Assembly (NCBI GenBank): GCA_963973975.1
Contig: CAXBCF010000009.1
Span: forward strand, 45,592-109,591
Direction of reading: 5' to 3'
Length of the DNA stretch: 64,000 nucleotides
DNA from: UBA1494_A sp963973975
GTDB lineage: Bacteria > Bacteroidota > Bacteroidia > Flavobacteriales_E > Vicingaceae
Positions 8,323-16,839 of the stretch are shown here, one piece after another. A model generated the notes under the pieces. It worked only from the letters and a program-made list of their open reading frames with translations. It searched no databases and had not been told where the DNA came from. Position 1 is the first letter of the stretch, and every line of letters starts with the position of its first letter. Position numbers and translations under genes: made by a program.

Positions 8323-10637
8323 TTTTTTATTGTTTTAAGTTCAATGTTTCCTTTTTCAACTAAAAAGGTAGCATTACTTTTTTTATAATTCCAAAAGTAT
8401 ATTTTAATATTTGATTTTTCTTTAAGAGGCAGCATTGAATTACTTTTGAATAGGAGGCTTCTTTTTAATTGTAAGTTTCTTTTGTTGATCTGCCCAAAAT
8501 TTTTAAAGTCAAATGAATTCCAATAGATAAGGTTGTTGTTTTCATCTTTTATTCTTATAACCAATGCTGGGAGACTATCAATATTTAGTTCTCCATATGT
8601 TTGTTTAATTACAATGTCAAAGTTTAAAGAAAGTTCAGAGTGGTTAGCTAAAAAGTTACGCTCTATTAAGTTTATATACTCTTCAGTTTGTTTAAATACT
8701 AATCCGTCAATTTGCTTTGCTTGCAACTTAATAAACGTATCATTATGCATGGCAATTTTATTATCTCTTATAATTATCTGATGCATTTGATTGATAGAAT
8801 CTCTTTCATTGAGTATTTTTTCTATTAATAAAGGCTCTTCTAGTTCTTTTAAGGCAAAGTTTTCATCTAATTGGTACACTTCATCTCTATGCGTAAAATA
8901 GTTACCTGATTGATGATTAATCACATCTCGATTGTTTAACATCAATAACACTTTTTTTGCATTATTTTCATTCCACTCTATGTCAAAAGGCTCTCCTAGC
9001 CAATGAATTTTTTCCGGTACTTTAAAGTTGTATTTTTTACTCAAAAGGGCTAAAACACTTGGTGGTATATCTAAATGAGAGTTAATAGATTTGATAGTTT
9101 TTGGAGAATGTATTAAAGGAGAGTAGATATACAGCGGAACTAGAAATTTTTCTAAAGGATTGTTTTTTGGAATAGGGCCAAACATATGGTCTCCAAAAAT
9201 GAAAAAAATTGTATTTTGAAATTCAGGTGAGTTTTGATAAGATTCAATGAGGTATTTTATTGATTCATCAGTGTAAATCGAAGTAGAAAACATGTTAGCT
9301 TGCTTTAAATACTTCTCTTTTTGAAGGCTTTCATTTTTGTTATTTTGTATAATGGAATGAAATTTATCAATGTATTTTTCTTGATTTTCGAATTTAAAAG
9401 GGTGGTGCATTGAAAGAGTTAGGTATATGTGAAAGTAAGGTGCTTTAAGTTCACTTGACCAGTCTTTCACCGCCTCTTCAAATAATATTTTATCATTAAC
9501 TCCAAAAGGAACATCATCTACAGATAAAGTTTTCCCAGTACCTTCATAATTAAATTCTTTATGATCAACTATTTTTGAAACATCATTCAGTTCTAGAAAC
9601 GTTTTCATGTGATCATACTTTGAATCACCTCCGTAAAAAAAGGTGTTTTGATAACCATTTGCAGCTAATATTTTAGGCAGTGAATTATGAAAAGGCATAT
9701 TTAGTTGGTTATAACTAAATCCTTTTTGCCCATGAGGTAAAGAGGCTAAAGAGCTTGGTAATACGCCAAAAGTTCTTTCTGTTGTAGCTAAAAAATTGGG
9801 GAAGTATATAGAATGATTAGCTAATGAGTCTAAATAAGGAGTGAAACTTATTTCTTTAGCTTGAGGACCAGAATAAACAGATGAAAGACTTTCTACTATA
9901 ATAAAAACAAAATTTGGTGGGTTTTCTTGTAAGTTAATTAAAGAGTCTAATGGATTTCTTTTCGACGGGGATTTTAATAATGGATATGAGGCATAAGTGT
10001 TATTTTCTGATTGTTTATTATTGCTTTTTATGAGTTTATTAAAAAGGTAATTTCCAGTCTCACTTAAAAAGAAATAGGTATTGTTTGAGGTGATTTTTTT
10101 ATGAAGCGAAGATTTAGTAGAAAAGGAAGGGAAAAAGTAAAAAAACAGACCAATTAACGATAATAAACTCATAAAAAGGAAGGTAATTTTCTTGTGTTTT
10201 TTTAACCAAAGATTTAAGAAATAGATACAGGGTAATGGGATAAAAATCAATAAATAATACCACTCAAAATGTCCAAAACTCAGAATGATTTCCTTTAATT
10301 CACCAATAGAAAATTGAAATAAGACTTGATCTAGTTGTTGTAAGGTAATTGTAAAGTAGATTGACGAAACTAGTCCAAAAACTACAAAAATAGATAGTGC
10401 TGAGATTAGGATGTGCTTGATAGATTGTTTAATAGAAAAAACACCTAAGATCAACCAAAAAATAAAAGTTGATTTTATATCATTGATAATTCCGATTATG
10501 AATAACTTACTTAGACCTTCAATAAAATGATAGTAATTTAAAAGAAGTGCTTCTACAATTCTGTTTATTGTTAGCACTAAAAAATAAACTAAAAAAATAG
10601 CGCTTATCTCTTTAAGCCTCGTGAGGTAATTTAGCAT
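8319..10637 (-). CDS. LTA synthase family protein (phosphoglycerol transferase / sulfatase fold)
   Basis: A 772-residue membrane enzyme of the alkaline-phosphatase/sulfatase superfamily, LtaS-like branch. About five membrane segments span residues 1-170, followed by an extracytoplasmic catalytic domain. Motifs: NFVFIIVESLSS with metal-binding Glu near 248, TERTFGVLPSS with predicted nucleophile Thr289, and IFGDHMFG with Asp483/His484. Relatives transfer phosphoglycerol from phosphatidylglycerol to glycans or lipids. A C-terminal ~110-residue beta domain, absent from classical LtaS, carries the K-x-Y-x-W-N signature. It sits 21 bp after scoA and overlaps the GDPD-like gene. Fold and family are clear; substrate is unknown. 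Confidence 0.85.
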   Translation of the reverse strand: MLNYLTRLKEISAIFLVYFLVLTINRIVEALLLNYYHFIEGLSKLFIIGIINDIKSTFIFWLILGVFSIKQSIKHILISALSIFVVFGLVSSIYFTITLQQLDQVLFQFSIGELKEIILSFGHFEWYYLLIFIPLPCIYFLNLWLKKHKKITFLFMSLLSLIGLFFYFFPSFSTKSSLHKKITSNNTYFFLSETGNYLFNKLIKSNNKQSENNTYASYPLLKSPSKRNPLDSLINLQENPPNFVFIIVESLSSVYSGPQAKEISFTPYLDSLANHSIYFPNFLATTERTFGVLPSSLASLPHGQKGFSYNQLNMPFHNSLPKILAANGYQNTFFYGGDSKYDHMKTFLELNDVSKIVDHKEFNYEGTGKTLSVDDVPFGVNDKILFEEAVKDWSSELKAPYFHIYLTLSMHHPFKFENQEKYIDKFHSIIQNNKNESLQKEKYLKQANMFSTSIYTDESIKYLIESYQNSPEFQNTIFFIFGDHMFGPIPKNNPLEKFLVPLYIYSPLIHSPKTIKSINSHLDIPPSVLALLSKKYNFKVPEKIHWLGEPFDIEWNENNAKKVLLMLNNRDVINHQSGNYFTHRDEVYQLDENFALKELEEPLLIEKILNERDSINQMHQIIIRDNKIAMHNDTFIKLQAKQIDGLVFKQTEEYINLIERNFLANHSELSLNFDIVIKQTYGELNIDSLPALVIRIKDENNNLIYWNSFDFKNFGQINKRNLQLKRSLLFKSNSMLPLKEKSNIKIYFWNYKKSNATFLVEKGNIELKTIKK

Positions 10638-10658
10638 AATCGAAGGGAAGTGAAAGTT

Positions 10659-11357
10659 TTAGGACCTATTCACAGTTCGTTGTTCAATCCGTTTTTCATA
10701 ATCTTTTCCTTCAAAAATGCGGTGAACAAATATTCCTGGAGTGTGAATTTCGTTGGGGTCAAGTTCTCCGGGTTCTACTAAATGCTCTACTTCAGCAATG
10801 GTAATTTTACCTGCCATCGCCATAATTGGATTGAAGTTTCTAGCAGTTGCCTTAAAAATTAAATTTCCTTTGGTATCTCCTTTCCAAGCTTTCACAATGG
10901 AAAAATCAGAAACAAGGCTTTCTTCCAAGATGTACATTTTCCCGTTATACTCTCTTGTTTCTTTTCCTTCTGCTATTTCTGTTCCATAGCCTGTGGGAGT
11001 ATAAAAAGCTGGAATTCCCGCACCACCTGCCCGGCATTTTTCAGCTAAAGTTCCTTGTGGGGTTAAATCAACTTCGAGTTCGCCACTAAGCATTTGTCTT
11101 TCAAATTCTTCGTTTTCACCAACATAAGAAGAAATCATTTTTTTGATTTGCTTGTTTTTTAATAAAAAGCCCAAGCCAAAATCATCCACACCTGCATTGT
11201 TTGAAATACAGGTTAAGTCAGTTATCTCAGGATGTTTTGCCAAAGCAGCGATACACTTTTCAGGAATGCCGCACAATCCAAAACCACCGAGCATAAGCGT
11301 CATTCCACTTTTTATTCCTTTAATAGCTTCTTCAGCGTCTTTTACAACTTTTTTCAT
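10659..11357 (-). CDS. scoA: 3-oxoacid CoA-transferase subunit A
   Basis: Alpha subunit of succinyl-CoA:3-ketoacid CoA-transferase, partner of scoB at 6437-7093. The 232 residues begin with MKKVVKDAEEAIKGIKSG and contain the family glycine motif MLGGFGLCGIPEK and the conserved SNNAG segment. Length is typical. The gene leads a minus-strand run in which the LtaS-like and GDPD-like genes intervene before scoB. The spacing to the upstream PBP1A gene is 94 bp and contains a long-loop inverted repeat. Start chosen at the ATG giving the canonical N-terminus. Confidence 0.92.
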   Translation of the reverse strand: MKKVVKDAEEAIKGIKSGMTLMLGGFGLCGIPEKCIAALAKHPEITDLTCISNNAGVDDFGLGFLLKNKQIKKMISSYVGENEEFERQMLSGELEVDLTPQGTLAEKCRAGGAGIPAFYTPTGYGTEIAEGKETREYNGKMYILEESLVSDFSIVKAWKGDTKGNLIFKATARNFNPIMAMAGKITIAEVEHLVEPGELDPNEIHTPGIFVHRIFEGKDYEKRIEQRTVNRS

Positions 11358-11388
11358 GTGTCTACAATTGATTTTTAACGGTCACATA

Positions 11389-11442
11389 GAACGCCCAGTG
11401 ATAGTCATACTGCTGTGTATAAATACTTTTAGATGGGCGTTT
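11389..11442. repeat. long-loop inverted repeat between PBP1A and scoA
   Basis: AACGCCCA at 11390-11397 pairs with TGGGCGTT at 11434-11441, with a 36-nt loop. It lies in the only non-coding gap of this minus-strand run and is more GC-rich than its surroundings. No T-run follows on the minus strand, so a standard terminator is unlikely. It could be a structured 5' leader of the scoA transcript or an mRNA-processing site. Confidence 0.3.
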
Positions 11443-11451
11443 CATAGCTTA

Positions 11452-13899
11452 TTATTCAAAATTTGGTTCTTTGTTGGAATCAAAGTTATTCGCTTTGCGA
11501 TACTTTTCACAATCTAATTCAATATTTATTGGAGTTTCAGGTTTCTCAAAGTCACTTGTTGAAATTTTTAAGGTGGAGTCAGCATACACTTTATTCATGT
11601 AATAGCCCCAAATTGGTAAACCAGTATTTGCTCCTTGACCGTCAGTTGTGTATGTAAAACGGACACTTCGGTCTTCAGCACCGACCCAAACTCCGGTAAC
11701 TAAATCAGGTGTAGCTCCCATAAACCATCCATCTGAATTGTTTTGGGTAGTTCCAGTTTTTCCAGCAATGGGGTAGTTTATTCCTGCATAAGGGCGTTGT
11801 TCAGACTTTGGGAAAGTAATTCGAATACCTGTTCCAGCAACGTTTTTATTTTTATAAGAATTATAATTATAACTAGTTACGCCTTTTAATAAATCAAGCA
11901 TTACATAAGCTGTTTGCTCACTCATTGCTTCTCTATTTTCAGGAATAAACTCTACAATTACATTGCCTTCTTTATCGACAATACGGGTTAAAAATTGTGG
12001 CTTTGACCAAACGCCTTTATTGGCAAAAGTTGAAAAAGCACCTACCATTTCATACACTGAAACATCAGCAACTCCTAAAGCAATTGAAGGTACAGGTTCT
12101 AATTCAGCAGTAATTCCCATACTTCTAGCCATTTTAATCACTCTTTCCGGACCAAATTGTTTCATGATCCAAGTGGTGACAGTATTTAAAGAATTAGCCA
12201 AACCATATCTTAATGTGACATTGTAGCCATAATCGTCAGTGCTGTTTTTTGCAGTCCAATCTTTCAATAAGCCAAATTCTCCTTTTTTAAAAACTACCGG
12301 CACGTTGGGAACTTCATAGCAAGGAGATAGGCCTTCATCTACCGCTACAGCGTATACAAAAGGTTTAAACGTAGAACCTACTTGTCTTTTCCCCTGTCTC
12401 ACATGGTCGTATGCAAAATGATCGTAATCAATTCCTCCAACCCAAGCTTTTATGTAACCAGTTTGTGGATCCATCGACATTAAACCAGCATGTAAAAAGC
12501 TTTTGTAATAGCGAATAGAATCAATAGGAGTCAACACAGTATCAATTTCTCCCTTCCATGAAAAAACCTTCATTTTTGCTGGTTTGTTAAATGAAGCAAT
12601 GATTTCTTCTTCAGTAAAAATGGGTGTTTCATGTTCGCAATCTTCCGCTTTACAAACGGCAAACTCACGACCATTTATTTTGGTAATTTCTAAGAACCTA
12701 CCTCTTCTGCCACAATTGGCACATTGTTTTCCAGAATTAATTAGGTAGCGCTCACTTCTTTTCATCGCTGAGCTGAGAATTTGATCAATTTCTTGTTGTG
12801 ATAAGCGATGGTCGAAAGGGGCATTTTTTTTCTTACCCAAACTTTTAAAAAAATCATCTTGTAATTCTTTTCCAAGATGCTCTTTTACCGCCCATTCGGC
12901 GTATTCTTGCATTTTGTAATTTAGTGTAGTATATATTTTTAACCCATCTTTGTAGATATCATAGGGGTCACCATTTGCTTTTCGATATTTCGGAAGTCCG
13001 TCTTCGTCAGTTTCATTGAAAATATTTTTAAGTTCTGCCCTTAATACTTCTCTGAAATAAGGAGCAATCCCTTCTCGGTGATTTTCTTTTGAATGGGTAA
13101 TTTCTAATGGAACGATTTTTAAACTATCAAATGCTGTTTTATCCAAAATCTCATTTCGATACATTTGAAATAACACCACATTTCTTCGATCTAAGGTTGT
13201 GTCAGGGCGACTTAAGGGATTGAATAAAGATGGGTTTTTAAGCATTCCAACTAAGGTAGCTGCTTCAGTTATGCTTAGGCTGTCGCTTGATTTGTTGAAA
13301 TAGATTTGAGATGCCGATTTAATTCCAACGGCGTTGTTTATGAAATCAAAACGGTTGAAATACATGGCAATGATTTCTTCTTTTGTGTACCTCTTTTCAA
13401 GCTGAGCAGCAATGATCCATTCTTGCATTTTTTGCATGATTCGCTCAACTTTAGAGTCTGGGGTTTTTGAGAAAAGCATTTTTGCTAATTGTTGCGTAAT
13501 GGTGCTTGCACCACCACTTTTTCCAAGCTTGAAGACTGCTCTAGCCAATCCTCTTAAATCTATCCCAGAATGATCGTAATAGCGCTCATCTTCTGTAGCC
13601 ACTAAGGCATTGATTAAATTGTCGGATAGTTCGTTATAATCAACATTTACTCGGTTTTGATAGAAATACTTACCCAATATTTTTCCATCCTCAGTATAAA
13701 CCTCTGATGCCAAATTGCTTTTAGGGTTTTCGAGTTCTTCAAAAGATGGAAGTGGATCAAAAGTCAACCAAGAATTGGCAGCAGCAAACATAAAAAAAAC
13801 AAATAATCCAATTGGAAGTACAACGATCAACCAAAAGAGAAGGATGTATTTTGCAAAACTTCTTTTTTTCTTTTCTTCTTTCAAAGCGTTAAATTTCAA
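11452..13899 (-). CDS. penicillin-binding protein 1A (bifunctional transglycosylase/transpeptidase)
   Basis: Class A PBP that polymerises and crosslinks peptidoglycan. One N-terminal membrane anchor (residues ~15-40) is followed by a GT51 domain with ATEDERYYDHSGID and the GGASTITQQLAK motif, then a transpeptidase domain with S-T-F-K (VGSTFKPFVYA), the S-L-N triad (LANSLNTV) and K-T-G-T (GKTGTTQNN). The 815 residues fit the family. Between the domains is a four-Cys cluster, C393-x2-C396 and C416-x4-C421, suggesting a small metal-binding insert. The start is TTG at 13899, overlapping gldH by 11 bp; a second TTG at 13884 is possible. No ATG precedes the membrane anchor. Confidence 0.92.
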   Translation of the reverse strand: MKFNALKEEKKKRSFAKYILLFWLIVVLPIGLFVFFMFAAANSWLTFDPLPSFEELENPKSNLASEVYTEDGKILGKYFYQNRVNVDYNELSDNLINALVATEDERYYDHSGIDLRGLARAVFKLGKSGGASTITQQLAKMLFSKTPDSKVERIMQKMQEWIIAAQLEKRYTKEEIIAMYFNRFDFINNAVGIKSASQIYFNKSSDSLSITEAATLVGMLKNPSLFNPLSRPDTTLDRRNVVLFQMYRNEILDKTAFDSLKIVPLEITHSKENHREGIAPYFREVLRAELKNIFNETDEDGLPKYRKANGDPYDIYKDGLKIYTTLNYKMQEYAEWAVKEHLGKELQDDFFKSLGKKKNAPFDHRLSQQEIDQILSSAMKRSERYLINSGKQCANCGRRGRFLEITKINGREFAVCKAEDCEHETPIFTEEEIIASFNKPAKMKVFSWKGEIDTVLTPIDSIRYYKSFLHAGLMSMDPQTGYIKAWVGGIDYDHFAYDHVRQGKRQVGSTFKPFVYAVAVDEGLSPCYEVPNVPVVFKKGEFGLLKDWTAKNSTDDYGYNVTLRYGLANSLNTVTTWIMKQFGPERVIKMARSMGITAELEPVPSIALGVADVSVYEMVGAFSTFANKGVWSKPQFLTRIVDKEGNVIVEFIPENREAMSEQTAYVMLDLLKGVTSYNYNSYKNKNVAGTGIRITFPKSEQRPYAGINYPIAGKTGTTQNNSDGWFMGATPDLVTGVWVGAEDRSVRFTYTTDGQGANTGLPIWGYYMNKVYADSTLKISTSDFEKPETPINIELDCEKYRKANNFDSNKEPNFE

Positions 13900-14362
13900 T
13901 TTGTTTAATACTTACACCAACATTTGTGATTTCAGGTAAAGTTTGCTCTCTCATGGCTTGTTCTATAGTAAAAGAATAGGTCCCTTTCTCAGGGAAAAGA
14001 GGCCCTTCTTTAAACTTAAACTCATAATCAAACAGGTCTCCAATTCCTTTGCCCATCCATTTTCCTCTAGCATCTGCTAAAACCATTTGTGCTGTGTCAA
14101 TGGCAATTTTTCCTTCAGGACTTTCAGTTCTTGTAAAAAGGTAAATGTTTCGATAAGGATAATTTCCGCCGTGTCTGAAATGTAAAAAAATGGCATAATT
14201 TAAACTGCTATCTTGAATTTCAAATTCAAACTGTGCCAACTCATCGCGATCCCATTTAGCATCCTCAAGTTTCAAATTTTCTTCAAAAACAATGTCTTGG
14301 TCACAAGCCAACAAAAAGCATGTGCAAATTAGTGCAATAAGAAGTGAAAATTTATTTTGCAT
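13889..14362 (-). CDS. gldH: gliding motility lipoprotein GldH
   Basis: Small outer-membrane-associated lipoprotein required for Bacteroidota gliding; gld mutants also show defects in T9SS-linked functions. The 157-residue product starts MQNKFSLLIALICTCFLLAC with lipobox Cys20. The body shows family sequence: FHFRHGGNYPYRNIYLF-like strands, KGTYSFTIEQAMRE and a short C-terminus. The ATG at 14362 is chosen over upstream starts because it places the signal peptide at the N-terminus. It overlaps the end of ricT by 11 bp and the PBP1A start by 11 bp, a tightly coupled run. To my knowledge this neighbourhood is common in the phylum. Confidence 0.85.
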   Translation of the reverse strand: MQNKFSLLIALICTCFLLACDQDIVFEENLKLEDAKWDRDELAQFEFEIQDSSLNYAIFLHFRHGGNYPYRNIYLFTRTESPEGKIAIDTAQMVLADARGKWMGKGIGDLFDYEFKFKEGPLFPEKGTYSFTIEQAMREQTLPEITNVGVSIKQIEI

Positions 14363-15518
14363 TCGAAGAATTATTTGAAGGTCTAGGCTTTTTACGGTTT
14401 CTCGATTTATTTCTCCTCTTCTTGGGTTTTTTATTATCAAACCTCGTCAAATCATCTTGACCAACTACATTTTCGTATTCTTTTTTAACTTCAATTTCTC
14501 GGTAATCTTTATCTTTAAGTTGATCTACCTTGTTGTCTTTTTTGTTTTCTTCAATAATTTCTTTTACTCTTTCAATGCTTAATTCTACAAACTCAAAAGG
14601 CTGATCTTGGTAAGAATACCACATTTTATTGGCAAATATGTCCATTTTTTGAAAAAAGGCATTTCCCATTTTAGTTTTTAAAGTCAGTTTAGTGTTTGGA
14701 AACTTCTTCAACTCATCAAGATAAACATCTAATTCGTAGTTGAGGCAGCATTTCAATTTACCACATTGTCCGGCTAATTTCCCTGGATTTAATGATAATT
14801 GCTGGTACCTAGCAGCTGAGGTAGAAACAGAACGAAAGTCTGTCAACCAAGTAGAGCAGCACAACTCTCTACCGCAAGAACCAATTCCGCCCAATCTTCC
14901 TGCTTCTTGTCGCATTCCGATTTGTTTCATTTCAATTCTACTTTTGAACTTTTCTGCTAATTTTTTAACCAAGTCTCTAAAGTCAACACGCTCTTCAGCA
15001 GTATAATAGAAAATCACTTTCGATAAATCTCCTTGGTATTCTACATCAGAAATTTTCATTTTGAGGTTTAACTCATTGGCAATCGCTCTAGATTTATAGA
15101 TGGCTTCGGCTTCTTTTGCCCTACCTTCTTGCCAAAGATCAACGTCTTTTTGTGTTGCTTTTCGAATGATTGAAAGCGTGTCTTTGCTTTTTAGAAAAAT
15201 GTTTTTCTTTTGCATTTGCAAACGAACCAATTCGCCGCTAAGGCAAACTATTCCAACATCATTACCCTGTTCTGCTTCAACTACTACTACATCTCCTTCA
15301 TAAAAAGTAGCCTCAGTTTCGTTGTTGTAAAATCCTTTTCTGCCGTTTTTAAAACGAACTTCTAAAACATTAAACGGTTTCACATTTGCAGGAAGGCTCA
15401 TGTTTGAAAGCCAATTGAACACGGTTAGTTTAGAACAACCCCCGTTTCCACAATTTCCATTGCTTTTACATCCATTTGGAACACCACTTGAATTATTGCT
15501 GCAGCTTGAACAAGCCAT
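14352..15518 (-). CDS. ricT: PSP1-domain protein RicT (YaaT)
   Basis: Member of the PSP1/RicT family; in Bacillus subtilis RicT belongs to an Fe-S-containing complex acting on RNase Y and phosphorelays. The 388-residue protein has an N-terminal Cys-rich segment (ACSSCSNNSSG), a PSP1 core, and two Cys clusters, GSCGRELCCSTW and GQCGKLKCCLNYE, matching the conserved Cys of the family. The C-terminal ~60 residues are Lys/Arg-rich and probably disordered, possibly RNA-binding. It lies downstream of holB and overlaps gldH. The role in Bacteroidota is not established. Confidence 0.88.
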   Translation of the reverse strand: MACSSCSNNSSGVPNGCKSNGNCGNGGCSKLTVFNWLSNMSLPANVKPFNVLEVRFKNGRKGFYNNETEATFYEGDVVVVEAEQGNDVGIVCLSGELVRLQMQKKNIFLKSKDTLSIIRKATQKDVDLWQEGRAKEAEAIYKSRAIANELNLKMKISDVEYQGDLSKVIFYYTAEERVDFRDLVKKLAEKFKSRIEMKQIGMRQEAGRLGGIGSCGRELCCSTWLTDFRSVSTSAARYQQLSLNPGKLAGQCGKLKCCLNYELDVYLDELKKFPNTKLTLKTKMGNAFFQKMDIFANKMWYSYQDQPFEFVELSIERVKEIIEENKKDNKVDQLKDKDYREIEVKKEYENVVGQDDLTRFDNKKPKKRRNKSRNRKKPRPSNNSSNAK

Positions 15519-15580
15519 ATATTATCTATCTTAAACGATGATTTTTACCATCGGTACGGTTAAAAAATTGGGACAAACCC

Positions 15581-16735
15581 TTAACTCACAAATGTACGTT
15601 TTTTGACCCTTAACAAATTTGCAAATTTCATAGAAACATCGGTGAAGAGAATTTTTGCATAAGCATTTCTACTGATGTGATAGTGAGCCTCATTTAGGAC
15701 TTCCACAATTTGGATTAGATTGTTTTCATGAATGAAAGGAGCAAAGTTGTTTAAAAACTTCTCTTCTTTTCCTCCCAATCGGCTTAGTAGCCCTTTTGTG
15801 TAATTTTTCATGGTCGCTTCGCGCATTAATTCAATGGCAAATTCCAAAAAACGTTTTTGGTTTTCTCGACCCATTTCTTTGGTAGAAATTTCTTCTACCC
15901 AATTAATTATTTTCACAACATCAGCTTCATAACAAGCTCTCATCCATTTTTTAAAAAGATCAAAAAATTGCTCATCCTCATCTGCCTTTTCTAAACGCTG
16001 AATCGCATTGATCCAATCTCCTTCTGAAAGAAGTGCAACGTTTGTCGATTTTTCTTGATCGGTAGCATATCTTTGAGTTAATGCTGATTGAATTTTTGAC
16101 GATTCAATGGCGGTAATTTTAATAAGCTGAGTTCTGGAAGTAATGGTTTTTAAAAGTTTTTCTTCTTCTTCCGCTAGCAGCAATAAAATAGTTTTTGCCG
16201 TTGGTTCTTCAATTAGCTTCAACAATTTATTGGCAGCTTGATTATTTAACAATTCTGCCTTCCAAATAATCAAAATTTTATATTTCCCTTCATAGCTTTT
16301 TAAGCTGAGTTTTTTAATAATCTCCTGACTTTCATTCACATTAATAATGCTCTGTTTATTATCAATGTCAATTTTTTCTTGCCATTGATGCAGGTCAAAA
16401 TAGGGATTATCTAAACTGATTTCTCTCCATTCTTTCGCAAAATCATTACAAATTGGATTTTTAGTAATGCTTTTGTTGGTGCTCACTGGGAAAGAAAAAT
16501 GCAAGTCGGGGTGAGCAAGGTTATTTATTTTAATACATGAGGAGCAAGTTCCACAAGAATCTTTTTCTTGAGGATCTAAGCAATTTATGTATTGAGCATA
16601 AGCTAAAGCCAAGGGTAAACTTCCATAGCCCAATTTCCCTAAAAAAAGCTGAGCATGACTGATTCGTTGTTCTCTAACAGTGCCGATTAATTTATTTTTC
16701 AGGTATTCCTGACCAACGATCTCTTTGAATTGCAT
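15581..16735 (-). CDS. holB: DNA polymerase III subunit delta'
   Basis: Clamp-loader subunit. Typical opening MQFKEIVGQEYLKNKL is followed by a P-loop-like region whose signature is degenerate (FLGKLGYGSLPLALAYA), as expected for non-hydrolysing delta'. A zinc module with Cys (CLDPQEKDSCGTCSSC) lies near residues 51-66, then the strand LLIWKAELLN and the sensor-like segment PTAKTILLLLAEE. The 384 residues fit the Bacteroidota form. It is the first gene of the minus-strand holB-ricT-gldH-PBP1A run and is divergent from pgk. A TAnnTTTG-type box lies just upstream of the ATG. Confidence 0.88.
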   Translation of the reverse strand: MQFKEIVGQEYLKNKLIGTVREQRISHAQLFLGKLGYGSLPLALAYAQYINCLDPQEKDSCGTCSSCIKINNLAHPDLHFSFPVSTNKSITKNPICNDFAKEWREISLDNPYFDLHQWQEKIDIDNKQSIINVNESQEIIKKLSLKSYEGKYKILIIWKAELLNNQAANKLLKLIEEPTAKTILLLLAEEEEKLLKTITSRTQLIKITAIESSKIQSALTQRYATDQEKSTNVALLSEGDWINAIQRLEKADEDEQFFDLFKKWMRACYEADVVKIINWVEEISTKEMGRENQKRFLEFAIELMREATMKNYTKGLLSRLGGKEEKFLNNFAPFIHENNLIQIVEVLNEAHYHISRNAYAKILFTDVSMKFANLLRVKKRTFVS

Positions 16736-16739
16736 GTTT

Positions 16740-16747
16740 CAAAATTA
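16740..16747 (-). promoter_or_regulatory. candidate -7 box for holB operon
   Basis: Reads TAATTTTG on the minus strand, matching the Bacteroidota TAnnTTTG element. It lies 5 bp before the holB ATG, which would give an almost leaderless transcript. A TTG 23 bp further upstream could serve as the -33 region. Motif match only. Confidence 0.35.
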
Positions 16748-16796
16748 GTTCAAAATATTGAAGCGGTTTGCAATTTTAGCTTTCAAATGTTTGGAG

Positions 16797-16804
16797 TAAA
16801 TTTG
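16797..16804 (+). promoter_or_regulatory. candidate -7 box for pgk
   Basis: TAAATTTG matches the Bacteroidota TAnnTTTG element, 35 bp before the pgk ATG in the divergent holB/pgk gap. TTTG at 16767-16770 is a possible though distant -33 element. Motif match only. Confidence 0.4.
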
Positions 16805-16839
16805 ACATCTTTTAAACATAATTCAATCTGAAAATTAAG

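Noticed and set aside
11143..11517. Plus-strand ORF of 124 codons
   Set aside because: Antisense shadow of scoA and the PBP1A end; low-complexity sequence without family features.
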